A DNA stretch of 37,438 bases from Tannerellaceae bacterium (GCA_031259845.1 JAIRKZ010000197.1:1-37438), one strand, 5' to 3'. Shown: positions 29,663 to 37,438, counted from the stretch's first letter. Program-made: numbers and translations. Notes: generated by a model not told the origin, from the sequence alone.

Positions 29663-31207
29663 ATGAAAGAAAAGATTGAACAATTAAACGCCCTAAACCG
29701 GCAAGCCGAATTAGGAGGCGGGGAAGCCCGCATTGAGAAACAGCATGCGGCAGGTAAATTAACTGCCAGGGAACGGATTGAATTACTATTGGAAAAAGGG
29801 ACTTTTGTAGAAATCGACAAATTCGTTACTCATCAATGTTATGATTTTGGCCTGGAGAAACAACGTCCTTTAGGCGACGGGGTAGTAACCGGGTATGGTA
29901 TTATCGGGAAACGGACCGTATTTGTGTTTGCGCAGGATTTTACCGTTTTTGGCGGAGCTTTGTCTGAAACATACGCTCGTAAAATATGTAAAATCATGGA
30001 TATGGCGATGCGACTGGGCGCTCCGGTTATCGGATTGAACGATTCGGGAGGCGCTCGCATACAGGAAGGCGTACGTTCATTGGCCGGATATGCGGAAATA
30101 TTTCTTCGTAATTCGTTAGCATCGGGCGTTATTCCTCAAATCAGCGCCATTATGGGCCCGTGCGCCGGCGGAGCGGTCTATTCTCCGGCTCTCACCGATT
30201 TTATTTTTATGGTGAAAGAGAGCAGTTATATGTTTATCACCGGCCCCGACGTGGTAAAGAGCGTGACGCAGGAAGATGTTACTAAAAACGAATTGGGAGG
30301 CTCGGAAGTTCATACGGTCAAATCCGGCGTTGCCCACTTCTCTGCCGATAATGATATCGATTGTATTTTAAAGATACGGGAATTGTTATCTTTTCTTCCG
30401 GGTAATAATATGGAAGAGCCTCCGTTTGTGCCTACTACCGACAGTCCGAACCGAATCGACGCCAGGCTGGATGATTTAATTCCGCCCAATCCGAATCAAC
30501 CCTATAATATGACAGAGCTGATTACCTCTGTTGCCGACGATCATAACTTCTTTGAAGTACAGGAAGATTATGCCAAAAATATAATAACCGGTTATCTTCG
30601 CCTGAACGGTAAAACAATCGGAGTGGTAGCCAATCAGCCATCCGCCCTGGCGGGGACGCTGGATATTAACGCTTCCGTCAAGGCGGCGCGTTTCGTCCGT
30701 TTCTGCGACGCCTTCAATATTCCCCTCCTCACGTTTGTGGATGTACCGGGATTTTTGCCCGGCGTAAACCAGGAATACGAGGGTATCATACGCCACGGCG
30801 CCAAATTGCTTTTTGCCTATTGCGAAGCTACCGTTCCCAAGGTAACCATTATCACTCGCAAAGCGTATGGGGGAGCCTACGATGTGATGAGTTCGAAGCA
30901 CATCCGCGGAGACGTAAACTTTGCCTATCCTACTGCCGAAATTGCAGTGATGGGTGCGGATGGCGCCGTTAATATTTTATTCCGGAAAGAAATTACCTCC
31001 GCCAAAGACGTGGAAGCGAAGCGGAAAGAGTTGCAGGATGATTACCGGGATAAATTTGCCAATCCTTACAGGGCGGCAGAATTAGGTTATGTGGATGAAA
31101 TAATAGAGCCGTCGGCTACGCGCCCCCGGCTAATCCGCAGCTTTGAACTCCTGGCTAATAAACGGCAATCCAACCCGCCGAAAAAACATTCCAATCTTCC
31201 GCTTTAA
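29663..31207 (+). CDS. Acyl-CoA carboxylase carboxyltransferase subunit (propionyl-CoA carboxylase beta type)
   Basis: A 514-residue cytoplasmic enzyme that moves carboxyl from biotin to an acyl-CoA, most likely propionyl-CoA to (S)-methylmalonyl-CoA. The crotonase-fold motifs are clear: [15 protein letters not shown] preceded by LNDSGGAR (about 120-140), the acyl-CoA oxyanion site [16 protein letters not shown] (about 165-180) and, in the second half, [10 protein letters not shown] (about 352) and [16 protein letters not shown] (about 398-413). It is the first of three genes for one complex. No membrane subunit of a sodium-pumping decarboxylase is present, so carboxylation is favoured. The direction cannot be fixed from sequence alone. 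Confidence 0.9.
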   Translation: MKEKIEQLNALNRQAELGGGEARIEKQHAAGKLTARERIELLLEKGTFVEIDKFVTHQCYDFGLEKQRPLGDGVVTGYGIIGKRTVFVFAQDFTVFGGALSETYARKICKIMDMAMRLGAPVIGLNDSGGARIQEGVRSLAGYAEIFLRNSLASGVIPQISAIMGPCAGGAVYSPALTDFIFMVKESSYMFITGPDVVKSVTQEDVTKNELGGSEVHTVKSGVAHFSADNDIDCILKIRELLSFLPGNNMEEPPFVPTTDSPNRIDARLDDLIPPNPNQPYNMTELITSVADDHNFFEVQEDYAKNIITGYLRLNGKTIGVVANQPSALAGTLDINASVKAARFVRFCDAFNIPLLTFVDVPGFLPGVNQEYEGIIRHGAKLLFAYCEATVPKVTIITRKAYGGAYDVMSSKHIRGDVNFAYPTAEIAVMGADGAVNILFRKEITSAKDVEAKRKELQDDYRDKFANPYRAAELGYVDEIIEPSATRPRLIRSFELLANKRQSNPPKKHSNLPL

Positions 31208-31246
31208 CGAGAGACGGAGCATTATGAATCATTAAACAGTAAAAAG

Positions 31247-32758
31247 ATGATAAAAAAAGTATTAGTAGCGAACCGCGGCGAAATAGCCATGCGCATCTTC
31301 CGTACCTGCCGCGTGATGAATATACCCACTGTGGCTATCTATACGCATGCAGACCGCGGCGCCTTACATGTAAGATATGCCGAAGAGGCTTACTGCATTT
31401 CGGAAAACATGGAAGATACCTCTTATCTGAAACCGGATTTAATCCTCGAAATAGCGAAGAAGACGAAAGCTGCCATCCATCCGGGATATGGCTTCCTGTC
31501 TGAAAACGCAGACTTTGCCCGCCACTGTGAAGAAGAAGGCGTTATCTTTATCGGCCCCGCCGCCGGCGTTATCAGAAAGATGGGGCTGAAGACGGAAGCG
31601 CGTAAAATAATGAAAGCCGCCGGCGTACCGGTAGTTCCCGGAACGGAAGACCCCGTTACCAATCTGGAAGAAGTAAGGGCATTGGCCAAAGAAACAGGTT
31701 ATCCCATTATGCTGAAAGCCGCCGCCGGCGGGGGAGGGAAGGGCATGCGCCTGGTACGCAGCGAGGCTGATTTGGATGCAGCCTTCCGTATGTCGCGCTC
31801 CGAAGCGGCCAATTCGTTTGGAAACGACTCGGTATATATCGAAAAATACATTGAACATCCACACCATATAGAAGTGCAGGTGTTGGGCGACAGATACGGC
31901 AATGTAATTCATTTATACGAACGGGAATGTTCCATCCAGCGCAGAAACCAGAAAGTAATAGAAGAATCTCCTTCTCCTTTTATAAAGAAAGAGACGCGCC
32001 GGAAAATGCTTGATACCGCCGTGGAAGCGTGTAAAAAGATAGGATACTATAGCGCCGGCACGCTGGAATTTATGATGGATAAAGACCAGAATTTCTATTT
32101 CCTGGAAATGAATACGCGCTTGCAGGTGGAACACCCGGTAACCGAAGCCTGCACGGGTGTGGATATCGTGCGTGATATGATATGGGTAGCCTCCGGCAAT
32201 CGCCTGCCTTACAAACAGGAGGATATCGAGTTCAGGGGCGCCGCCATTGAATGTCGCGTCTATGCCGAAGACCCTGCGAATAATTTCATGCCTTCGCCCG
32301 GTATCATAAAGGTAAGGGAAGCGCCGGAAGGGCGTAACCTTCGTTTGGATAGCGCCGCTTACGCAGGGTTTGAGGTGTCGCTTCATTACGACCCGATGAT
32401 AGCCAAGCTATGTTCATGGGGGCGCAACCGCGAGTCGGCCATCTCTAACATGGTGCGCGCATTGCGCGAATACAAAATATTAGGGATAAAGACCACGATT
32501 CCTTTCCATTTAAGCGTATTGCACAACAAAACGTTTCTGAAAGGCGATTATGATACCACCTTTATCGATACGGAATTTGACAGGGAAGACCTGACGCGGA
32601 AGAAGAACAGCGACCCCACCATAGCGGTTATCGCTGCCGCCCTGAAACGCTTTGAAGAAGAAAAAGATGCCGCCGCCCGTGCAACAACCGTTCCGCTGGT
32701 AGGCGAATCGCTCTGGAAGTATTACGGTAAGCTGCAAATGTCGGCTAATAATTTTTAG
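31247..32758 (+). CDS. Biotin carboxylase subunit of acyl-CoA carboxylase
   Basis: A 503-residue ATP-grasp enzyme that carboxylates the biotin on the partner subunit. The N-terminal biotin carboxylase domain begins KVLVANRGEIAMRIFRTC. Other landmarks are HPGYGFLSENADFA (about 83-96), the Gly-rich loop AAAGGGGKGMRLV (about 160-172), the active-site region ERECSIQRRNQKVIEE (about 225-240), EFMMDKDQNFYFLEMNTRLQVEHPVTE (in parts, about 275-300) and the C-terminal domain. There is no biotin attachment site in this protein; the next gene supplies it. The length is typical of an AccC or PccA-type subunit. The gap to the upstream gene is 39 bp and to the downstream gene 21 bp. Confidence 0.94.
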   Translation: MIKKVLVANRGEIAMRIFRTCRVMNIPTVAIYTHADRGALHVRYAEEAYCISENMEDTSYLKPDLILEIAKKTKAAIHPGYGFLSENADFARHCEEEGVIFIGPAAGVIRKMGLKTEARKIMKAAGVPVVPGTEDPVTNLEEVRALAKETGYPIMLKAAAGGGGKGMRLVRSEADLDAAFRMSRSEAANSFGNDSVYIEKYIEHPHHIEVQVLGDRYGNVIHLYERECSIQRRNQKVIEESPSPFIKKETRRKMLDTAVEACKKIGYYSAGTLEFMMDKDQNFYFLEMNTRLQVEHPVTEACTGVDIVRDMIWVASGNRLPYKQEDIEFRGAAIECRVYAEDPANNFMPSPGIIKVREAPEGRNLRLDSAAYAGFEVSLHYDPMIAKLCSWGRNRESAISNMVRALREYKILGIKTTIPFHLSVLHNKTFLKGDYDTTFIDTEFDREDLTRKKNSDPTIAVIAAALKRFEEEKDAAARATTVPLVGESLWKYYGKLQMSANNF

Positions 32759-32779
32759 ACTTACTAATTTTTTTAGATT

Positions 32780-33319
32780 ATGGAAAAAGAGATGACCCCT
32801 AAAGCGTTGGCTACTTATTTTGCTACGGTAAACGATATGCCCGGCATGGAATATAAAATTGAAATACTCGAAGACGGGGCTACCAAAAAGGTCTCCGTTA
32901 ATGGAGCCCTCTATGACGTTGATTATAATGTGGGAGGCGATAGCATTTATTCAATTATCCTGAATAACCGTTCGCATGGCGTACAGATATCCAGCGCCGG
33001 AGACTCGGAATATGAAGTAAGGAACAGGGGCGATTTGTTTCAGGTAAAAGTAATTGGCGAATTGAAAAAGATGCGTATGGCGCGTTCGCAACCTGTAATA
33101 GCCGGACGGCAGGTTATTTCGGCGCAAATGCCGGGCGTGATACTGAAAATATACGTAAAGGAAGGAGACGCAGTAAAAGCCGGCGCTCCGCTTTGCGTAT
33201 TGGTAGCCATGAAAATGGAAAACGAAATTCGCAGCCCGGCAGACGGCATTGTAAAAGAAGTATATATTAATGCAGGAGATAAAATGTCGGTAGGAGATAA
33301 AATGATGATAGTGGAATAG
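32780..33319 (+). CDS. Biotin carrier subunit of acyl-CoA carboxylase
   Basis: A 179-residue protein whose last 75 residues form a biotinyl domain with the attachment lysine Lys145 in VAMKMENEI. It follows a typical hairpin pattern (MPGVILKIYVKEGDAVKAG and ADGIVKEVYINAGDKMSVGDKMMIVE, in parts). The N-terminal about 100 residues form a separate beta-rich domain (YKIEILEDGATKKVSVNG) that probably docks the other subunits. With the two upstream genes it makes a complete three-subunit carboxylase. A strong terminator follows after 28 bp. Confidence 0.93.
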   Translation: MEKEMTPKALATYFATVNDMPGMEYKIEILEDGATKKVSVNGALYDVDYNVGGDSIYSIILNNRSHGVQISSAGDSEYEVRNRGDLFQVKVIGELKKMRMARSQPVIAGRQVISAQMPGVILKIYVKEGDAVKAGAPLCVLVAMKMENEIRSPADGIVKEVYINAGDKMSVGDKMMIVE

Positions 33320-33347
33320 TATCTATCAAAACTATGATTAACTCGTT

Positions 33348-33400
33348 AATCCGGATCAACCGAATACGCCCCGTTCGGCTGGTCCGGATTTCTTTTGTCT
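33348..33400 (+). terminator. Rho-independent terminator after the carboxylase operon
   Basis: A 17-bp stem with one mismatch and one wobble pair (arms 33348-33364 and 33374-33390; outer part AATCCGGA/TCCGGATT, inner part CCGAA/TTCGG) encloses a 9-base loop and is followed by TCTTTTGTCTT. The T-run reaches the stop codon of the convergent oxidoreductase gene. Confidence 0.85.
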
Positions 33401-34722
33401 TACAGCCTGGGCAATTCCCACGGGGCGCGATAGCAGGCTTTGGCCAATGCCGTGGCTTCGCTGTCGCCTGTGAAACGGCTCAGGGCGTCGTCCCAATACA
33501 CTTCGCGCCTTACGCGGCAGGATATATTAGCCAGGTGAGACATCTTGGCCACCCTTGCGCCTGTTTCTATATCGCCGGCGGGCAGCTTGCGGCTCTTTAT
33601 GCAGGCCAGGAAATTGCCTACGTGCCTGTAAAGCCCCTTTCCTTCGCCTTTCCTGAACGGGACGGCTTCCATGCGGGGTTTGTTATCGGCTATAACGGGT
33701 ATAACTTCCCAGCCGGCGCGGGTTAGCACCATCGTGCCGTTTTCGCCATAGAAGGCCAGGCCTTCTTTCCTGTCATACGGGCCATGGTTGATACCGCAGG
33801 CATGCTCCCATATAATGCTGAACTCCTTATACGCATACGTAGCCATTAAGGTGTCGGGCGTTTCCATAGCATCCGTGGGGTAAGCAAATTTCCCCCCGTT
33901 CGAGAATACGTGCGTTGGCAGGCCGGCTCCCATCCCTTCCAGGGCATAATCAAGGAGATGTACGCCCCAGTCGGACATCAGCCCCCCGGCATAATCCCAG
34001 AAGAAGCGGAAGTTGTAATGGAAACGATATTCATTGAACGGACGCTTAGGCGCCGGGCCCAGCCACATGTCATAGTCTACGCCGGCGGGAGGGTTGCCGT
34101 CGGGCTTTACGGGGAGCGTTGGTTTTCCGTCTTGATAAGCCCATACCCTGGCGGTGCGTATCCGCCCGATGTTTCCCTGGCGCAGATAGCGGGCGGCTTC
34201 GTCCCAGTGCGGATCGCTCCGTTGCCATTGGCCCACTTGCACGATGCGGTTGTATTTACGGGCTGCTTTTACCATCAGGTCGCACTCTTCGATGGTGTTT
34301 GCCAGGGGTTTTTCCACGTATACGTCTTTCCCGGCCTGCGCCGCCCATATCATGGGGAGGCAGTGCCAATGGTCGGGCGTGCCGATAATTACGGCGTCTA
34401 CATCCTTATTGTCTATCACCCTTCGCCAGTCTTTATATAAAAGAGGCGCCTTCTTCCCGCTCTTTTTTTCCACGCCGGCTGCCCGCCTGTTCAGCCATTC
34501 GTCGTCTACGTCGCAAAGGGCTACGCATTCTACTTCCGGATAGTCGAGGAAGGTATCCAGGTCTGAATATCCCATACTCCGGCAGCCTATCAGGGCTACC
34601 TTTATTTTATTACTTGGGGCGGCTTGCCCGTATAGCGGGCTGTGCGAAGCTCCCGTGAGCGGCGCGAGGCCTATTGCTGCGGCTGAGAATGCCGACTTTT
34701 GCAGAAAATGTCTTCTGTCCAT
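33400..34722 (-). CDS. Tat-exported Gfo/Idh/MocA family oxidoreductase
   Basis: About 440 residues. It begins MDRRHFLQKSAFSAAA, a twin-arginine signal, so the protein is probably exported with NAD(P) bound. The Rossmann domain follows: KVALIGCRSMGYSDL (a GxxxxG variant of the nucleotide loop), ALCDVDD, IIGTPDHWHCLPMIWAAQAGKDVYVEKP (in parts; the catalytic-type Lys of EKP near 120) and GQWQRSDPHWDEA. The C-terminal part has the Gfo/Idh/MocA sheet, with the motif GGLMSDWGVHLLDYAL (about 245-260), typical of the Bacteroidota exported branch. The start is ATG 34722; an upstream TTG is unlikely. Possible roles are sugar oxidation or redox opening of a glycosidic bond, as in some exported relatives; the substrate is unknown. 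Confidence 0.88.
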   Translation of the reverse strand: MDRRHFLQKSAFSAAAIGLAPLTGASHSPLYGQAAPSNKIKVALIGCRSMGYSDLDTFLDYPEVECVALCDVDDEWLNRRAAGVEKKSGKKAPLLYKDWRRVIDNKDVDAVIIGTPDHWHCLPMIWAAQAGKDVYVEKPLANTIEECDLMVKAARKYNRIVQVGQWQRSDPHWDEAARYLRQGNIGRIRTARVWAYQDGKPTLPVKPDGNPPAGVDYDMWLGPAPKRPFNEYRFHYNFRFFWDYAGGLMSDWGVHLLDYALEGMGAGLPTHVFSNGGKFAYPTDAMETPDTLMATYAYKEFSIIWEHACGINHGPYDRKEGLAFYGENGTMVLTRAGWEVIPVIADNKPRMEAVPFRKGEGKGLYRHVGNFLACIKSRKLPAGDIETGARVAKMSHLANISCRVRREVYWDDALSRFTGDSEATALAKACYRAPWELPRL

Positions 34723-34766
34723 GGTGTGTTTTCCTTCTATATTAATCAATATTAATTCCGGTTAAT

Positions 34767-34774
34767 TATCTTTG
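34767..34774 (+). promoter_or_regulatory. -7 element for the UpxY-like gene
   Basis: TATCTTTG fits TAnnTTTG exactly, with a predicted start near 34781, 20 bases before the ATG. It lies three bases from the opposing -7 element for the oxidoreductase gene, so the two promoters should compete. Confidence 0.45.
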
Positions 34775-34776
34775 TG

Positions 34777-34808
34777 CAAAAATAAGATAATATTTTAATT
34801 ATGACAAC
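34777..34808 (-). promoter_or_regulatory. Promoter of the Gfo/Idh/MocA oxidoreductase gene
   Basis: On the minus strand GTTG (34808-34805), a 20-bp spacer, then TATTTTTG (34784-34777). The -33 element lies inside the first codons of the divergent UpxY-like gene. Confidence 0.5.
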
Positions 34809-35301
34809 AGACCCCAATATACTGAATTGGTATGTGTTATATACATCCCCCAGAGCCGAGAAACAGGTGAGAGACAGGATTGCCGCCCGGGGAACGGAGG
34901 TGTGGCTGCCTTTGCACCAGGCTCCCCGCGTATGGTCGGACAGGGTAAAGATTGTGGAAGTACCGTTATTCAACTCATATATATTTGTTCGATGTAAGGA
35001 GCACGAATTACACGGACTGCTGAAGGTATACGGCGTATCCCGTATCGTATTTTATAACGGGAGGCCGGCCGTTATACGGCAGAAGGAAATAGACGCTGTC
35101 AAAGATTTCCTCGAACAGGCGGCTAACCATACGATGCTGGTGGGCGACGAGGTGAAAATCCTTTCCGGCTCGATGAAGAATGTATCCGGCAAAGTGAGGA
35201 AGATAAAAAAGAAATACCTCTTTATTTACCTGGAGCAGATGGGCGTTACGGCGCAGGTAGACCTTTGCGAAGTAGTCCCGGTGAAACGCCTCTTAGACTA
35301 G
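34801..35301 (+). CDS. UpxY/NusG-family transcription antiterminator
   Basis: A 166-residue protein with an NGN domain (about 8-105): WYVLYTSPRAEKQVRDRI, then EVWLPLHQAPRVWSDRVKIVEVPLFNSYIFV (in parts), and a C-terminal KOW domain (about 115-160) with VGDEVKILSGSMKNVSGKV. It is a specialised NusG paralog like UpxY, LoaP or RfaH, which bind RNA polymerase and prevent early termination in long operons. UpxY proteins usually are the first gene of a capsule locus, but here the next gene is cobQ on the opposite strand, overlapping by 9 bp at the stops. So this copy is an orphan and would have to act in trans, if it is active. The protein is full length. Confidence 0.88.
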   Translation: MTTDPNILNWYVLYTSPRAEKQVRDRIAARGTEVWLPLHQAPRVWSDRVKIVEVPLFNSYIFVRCKEHELHGLLKVYGVSRIVFYNGRPAVIRQKEIDAVKDFLEQAANHTMLVGDEVKILSGSMKNVSGKVRKIKKKYLFIYLEQMGVTAQVDLCEVVPVKRLLD

Positions 35302-36783
35302 TAACTGCCGGTATATTTGCTCCATGTTGATATGCCTCCGCACGTGGGCGGCCAGCTTGTTGTATTGCTCCTCTTTGAAGGCGGCGTAATCGGGAGGGGC
35401 GTCTTCTGCGGAAGGGGTGAATCCTTTGGCCAGATGGTCTAATACGGCGCGGTTGTCCAGGAGGCCGTGCATGTAGCTTCCCCAGCAGTTGCTTCCCAGG
35501 CAGTAGCCCTCCGTGCGCCCGTCGTCGAGCAGGATTACGGGCTGTTCTTTTGCCCCGTGCCGCAGGCTGGTGCGCCCCTGATGTATTTCGTATCCTTTGC
35601 AGGAAGCTTTGTTTTCGCCGGGCAGGAAGGTAAAACGGCTTTGCCGGGTCACTTTTTCCGGTTCGATAACGGTGTTTACCGGTAGCAGGCCCAGGCCCGG
35701 GAGCGAAGGTATGTCGCCCTCTATGCCGTGGGGGTCTGCTATGCTGAGGCCCATCATCTGGTATCCCCCGCATATCCCGATTACTTTCTTCCCTTCCCTG
35801 TAAGCCTTTACGATAGCGCCGGCCATGCCGCTGGCGCGAAGCGTTTGCAGGTCGGACAGCGTATTTTTGGAGCCGGGAAGGATGATGACGTCTGCCTTCC
35901 CGGCGTCGTCAGTCCGGTGGGTGTAGTAGGGGTTAAAACGGGCGTCTGTGTCGAGCGCATCGAAATCGGTGAAGTTAGACATCCGCTTTAACAGAACTAT
36001 CGCCACATTAATCCTGCCGGCCTTCCAGGTGTTTGTTTTCATTTCGAGGGCTACCGAATCTTCCTCTTCAATCTTTATATCGCTGAAGTAGGGGATAATG
36101 CCTGCCACGGGTATGCCGGCGAGCTCTTCCAGCAGCTTCTTCCCCTCTTCAAAAAGGGAAATATCCCCCCTGAACTTATTGATGATGATACCTTTTATCA
36201 GCGCTCTTTCCCGGGGGGGCAGCAAGGCCAGCGTACCGTAAACAGACCCGAACACCCCTCCTCTGTCTATATCGGCTACCAGGTACACAGCCGCGCCGGC
36301 GGCCAGCGCCATCTGCATATTGGCGATGTCGCGGTGGCGGAGGTTTATCTCCGAGATGCTTCCGGCCCCTTCCATCACGATGGGATTGTATCTCCGTCTC
36401 AGCCGTTCGAAGGCTCCGGTTACTTCGCGGAACAGCTCTTCCCCGGCGTTTTCTTTGCCGAAATAATCCCTTGCCGACATATTACCCACCGGCTTCCCAT
36501 GCAGCACTACCTGCGAGGAAGTGTTGTTTACAGGTTTAAGCAATACCGGGTTCATGTCCGTATGCGGCTCTACGCCGGCTGCTTCGGCCTGCACTACCTG
36601 TGCGCGCCCCATTTCGCCCCCCCCAGGAGTGGGGTATGAGTTAAGCGACATATTCTGCGCCTTAAAAGGAGCCGGATGATAACCGTCTTGCCTGAATATG
36701 CGGCAGAAAGCGGCAGCCATAACACTTTTCCCTGCATCCGAACAGGTTCCAACAAACATAACAGGCCTCAGGAGTTGCTTCAT
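35293..36783 (-). CDS. cobQ: Cobyric acid synthase
   Basis: A 496-residue cytoplasmic enzyme (CobQ/CbiP) that amidates four side chains of adenosylcobyrinic a,c-diamide using glutamine and ATP. The N-terminal P-loop-like domain has VGTCSDAGKSVMAAAFCRI (about 12-30), FKAQNMSLNS and VVLHGKPVGNMSARD. The C-terminal class I glutamine amidotransferase domain has the catalytic Cys338 in ICGGYQMMG and His439 in GSYMHGLLD. Full length and intact. No other cobalamin gene is in the window and no cobalamin riboswitch is visible upstream. Its 3' end overlaps the UpxY-like gene tail to tail by 9 bp. Confidence 0.95.
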   Translation of the reverse strand: MKQLLRPVMFVGTCSDAGKSVMAAAFCRIFRQDGYHPAPFKAQNMSLNSYPTPGGGEMGRAQVVQAEAAGVEPHTDMNPVLLKPVNNTSSQVVLHGKPVGNMSARDYFGKENAGEELFREVTGAFERLRRRYNPIVMEGAGSISEINLRHRDIANMQMALAAGAAVYLVADIDRGGVFGSVYGTLALLPPRERALIKGIIINKFRGDISLFEEGKKLLEELAGIPVAGIIPYFSDIKIEEEDSVALEMKTNTWKAGRINVAIVLLKRMSNFTDFDALDTDARFNPYYTHRTDDAGKADVIILPGSKNTLSDLQTLRASGMAGAIVKAYREGKKVIGICGGYQMMGLSIADPHGIEGDIPSLPGLGLLPVNTVIEPEKVTRQSRFTFLPGENKASCKGYEIHQGRTSLRHGAKEQPVILLDDGRTEGYCLGSNCWGSYMHGLLDNRAVLDHLAKGFTPSAEDAPPDYAAFKEEQYNKLAAHVRRHINMEQIYRQLLV

Positions 36784-36808
36784 AAATAAATCTTCGCTAA
36801 ATAAGCTG

Positions 36809-36816
36809 CAAAGCTA
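36809..36816 (-). promoter_or_regulatory. Possible -7 element for cobQ
   Basis: TAGCTTTG on the minus strand fits TAnnTTTG, with a start near 36802 and a leader of about 19 bases. No clear -33 element is seen. If this is the true promoter, the hairpins at 36860-36917 lie upstream of the transcript. Confidence 0.35.
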
Positions 36817-36859
36817 ACAATTAAAACGATATGCTGCCATCCGGCTCCACTATACTTCA

Positions 36860-36917
36860 CGCGGCAGGGCTATGTGCCCGGAAGACCGCCTTATCCCTGC
36901 CGCGCGAACGTGGCGCG
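36860..36917. other. GC-rich inverted repeats upstream of cobQ
   Basis: CGCGGCAGGG (36860-36869) and CCCTGCCGCG (36895-36904) are perfect 10-bp inverted arms around a 25-base loop. A second pair, CGCGC/GCGCG (36901-36917), overlaps the right arm, so the two stems exclude each other in part. It could be a terminator or leader structure between the repeat array and cobQ, but no T-run follows on either strand. I do not match it to a known riboswitch. Confidence 0.5.
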
Positions 36918-37006
36918 GGGGAAACCATACGTTGTGGCAGCCCGGGCTGTGTGTGTTACACTCATGATGTAATTTTTTAATGGTTACTGATTTTATTATA
37001 GCGCCA

Positions 37007-37438
37007 GGAGCTTGGAGGCCGACTGCAGGAGCTTGGTGGTCGATTGACAGAGCCTTGTTGTCGACCGCCCGGGCTTGGTGGCCGACTGACCGGGCTTCGT
37101 TGTCGACTGACAGAGCTTTGCTGTCGACTGACAGAGCTTGGTGGCCGACTGACAGAGTCTGGTTGTCGACTGACCGGGCTTGAGGGCCGGCAGCCGAATC
37201 TTGGAGGTCGGTAGGCAAATCTTGGAGGCCGATAGCAAGGGGTTTGAGGCCGGCAGGCGGAGCTTCGTTGTCGACTGACAGAGCTTTGAGGCCGGCAGGC
37301 GGAGCTTTGAGGCCGACAGCCGGAGCTTTGAGGCCGACAGCAAAGGTCGGTGGGTCAACCTCCAAGGTCGGTGGGTCAACCTCCAAGGCCGGTGGGTCAA
37401 CCTCCAAGGCCGGTGGGTCAACCTCCAAGGCCGGTGGG
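37007..37438. repeat. Long 21-bp tandem array with two repeat families in one register (runs off window)
   Basis: Twenty full 21-bp units and part of another can be laid out without gap or shift from 37007. Units 1-16 (37007-37342) vary around GGAGCTT plus GAGGCCGACAGCC or TTGTCGACTGAC. Units 17-21 (from 37343) are nearly identical and belong to another family, AAGGCCGGTGGG plus TCAACCTCC. Within units 1-16 the variable positions are 1, 8, 10, 11, 13, 18 and 20, while 7, 12, 14, 15 and 19 never change. The variable positions fall in all three codon phases, which argues against selection as a protein, although long open frames exist on the minus strand. There are no unique spacers, so it is not a CRISPR array. 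Confidence 0.9.

Noticed and set aside
29663..33319. Sodium-pumping methylmalonyl-CoA decarboxylase
   Set aside because: No membrane beta subunit or small membrane subunit gene is present, while a biotin carboxylase is, which fits an ATP-dependent carboxylase.
36784..37000. Cobalamin riboswitch upstream of cobQ
   Set aside because: No B12-box-like conserved sequence could be found in the leader; only simple inverted repeats are present.
36850..37428. Long minus-strand open frames with seven-residue repeats (such as EVDPPAL and AVGLKAP) as a repeat protein gene
   Set aside because: The frames are open only because the 21-bp unit contains no stop. There is no ATG, variable positions fall in all three codon phases, and a second overlapping frame is equally open. 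Not annotated as CDS.
37007..37438. CRISPR array
   Set aside because: Units are contiguous with no unique spacers, the unit is only 21 bp, and no cas gene is in the window.

Overview
This window looks like chromosomal DNA from a member of the Bacteroidota, order Bacteroidales, possibly near Parabacteroides/Tannerellaceae. The evidence is a SusC/SusD pair with companion lipoproteins, a TonB receptor with the Bacteroidales-type N-terminal extension, an UpxY/NusG-like protein, many small lipoproteins and OmpA/PorT-type barrels. Several upstream regions also carry the Bacteroidota promoter pattern (-33 TTTG, about 20 bp, -7 TAnnTTTG). The genus is inferred and was not tested.

Layout. Positions 1-7025 (minus strand) hold an apparent catabolic operon: a secreted GH2 beta-galactosidase, a GH95-like glycosidase, a phosphodiesterase lipoprotein and, directly after its stop codon, the start of an ECF sigma factor that runs off the left edge. 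Positions 7026-7586 are a divergent control region with a strong GH2 promoter between two palindromes and a four-box array with an exact 22-bp pitch. Positions 7587-13583 (plus) are a SusC/SusD importer with two lipoproteins, ended by a terminator. A TonB receptor (minus) and a collagen-like lipoprotein (plus) follow.

Positions 17448-21788 (minus) carry copA (Cu+ ATPase), kbl (2-amino-3-ketobutyrate CoA ligase) and an overlapping PHP-family phosphatase. Positions 21789-22488 are a gene-poor stretch with a 21-bp tandem array and a relic of an IS110-type transposase. Positions 22489-27640 (plus) hold a Tat-exported DUF362 protein, a DUF6599-like partner, a small OM barrel and priA. Two minus-strand envelope genes follow. 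Positions 29663-33319 (plus) encode a complete three-subunit biotin-dependent acyl-CoA carboxylase (propionyl-CoA type), closed by a strong terminator. The right end has a Tat-type Gfo/Idh/MocA oxidoreductase, a divergent orphan UpxY/NusG-like protein, convergent cobQ, and a 21-bp repeat array of at least 430 bp that runs off the window.

Most genes are ordinary Bacteroidales genes. The feature least explained by them is a set of four intergenic arrays (about 7184, 22056, 28187 and 37007). They are unrelated in sequence but share a 21- or 22-bp pitch, that is, two helical turns. The longest switches from one repeat family to another without losing its 21-bp register. These arrays, the GH2 promoter with paired palindromes, the sigma factor at the end of a glycosidase operon, and the orphan UpxY protein are the best targets for follow-up.
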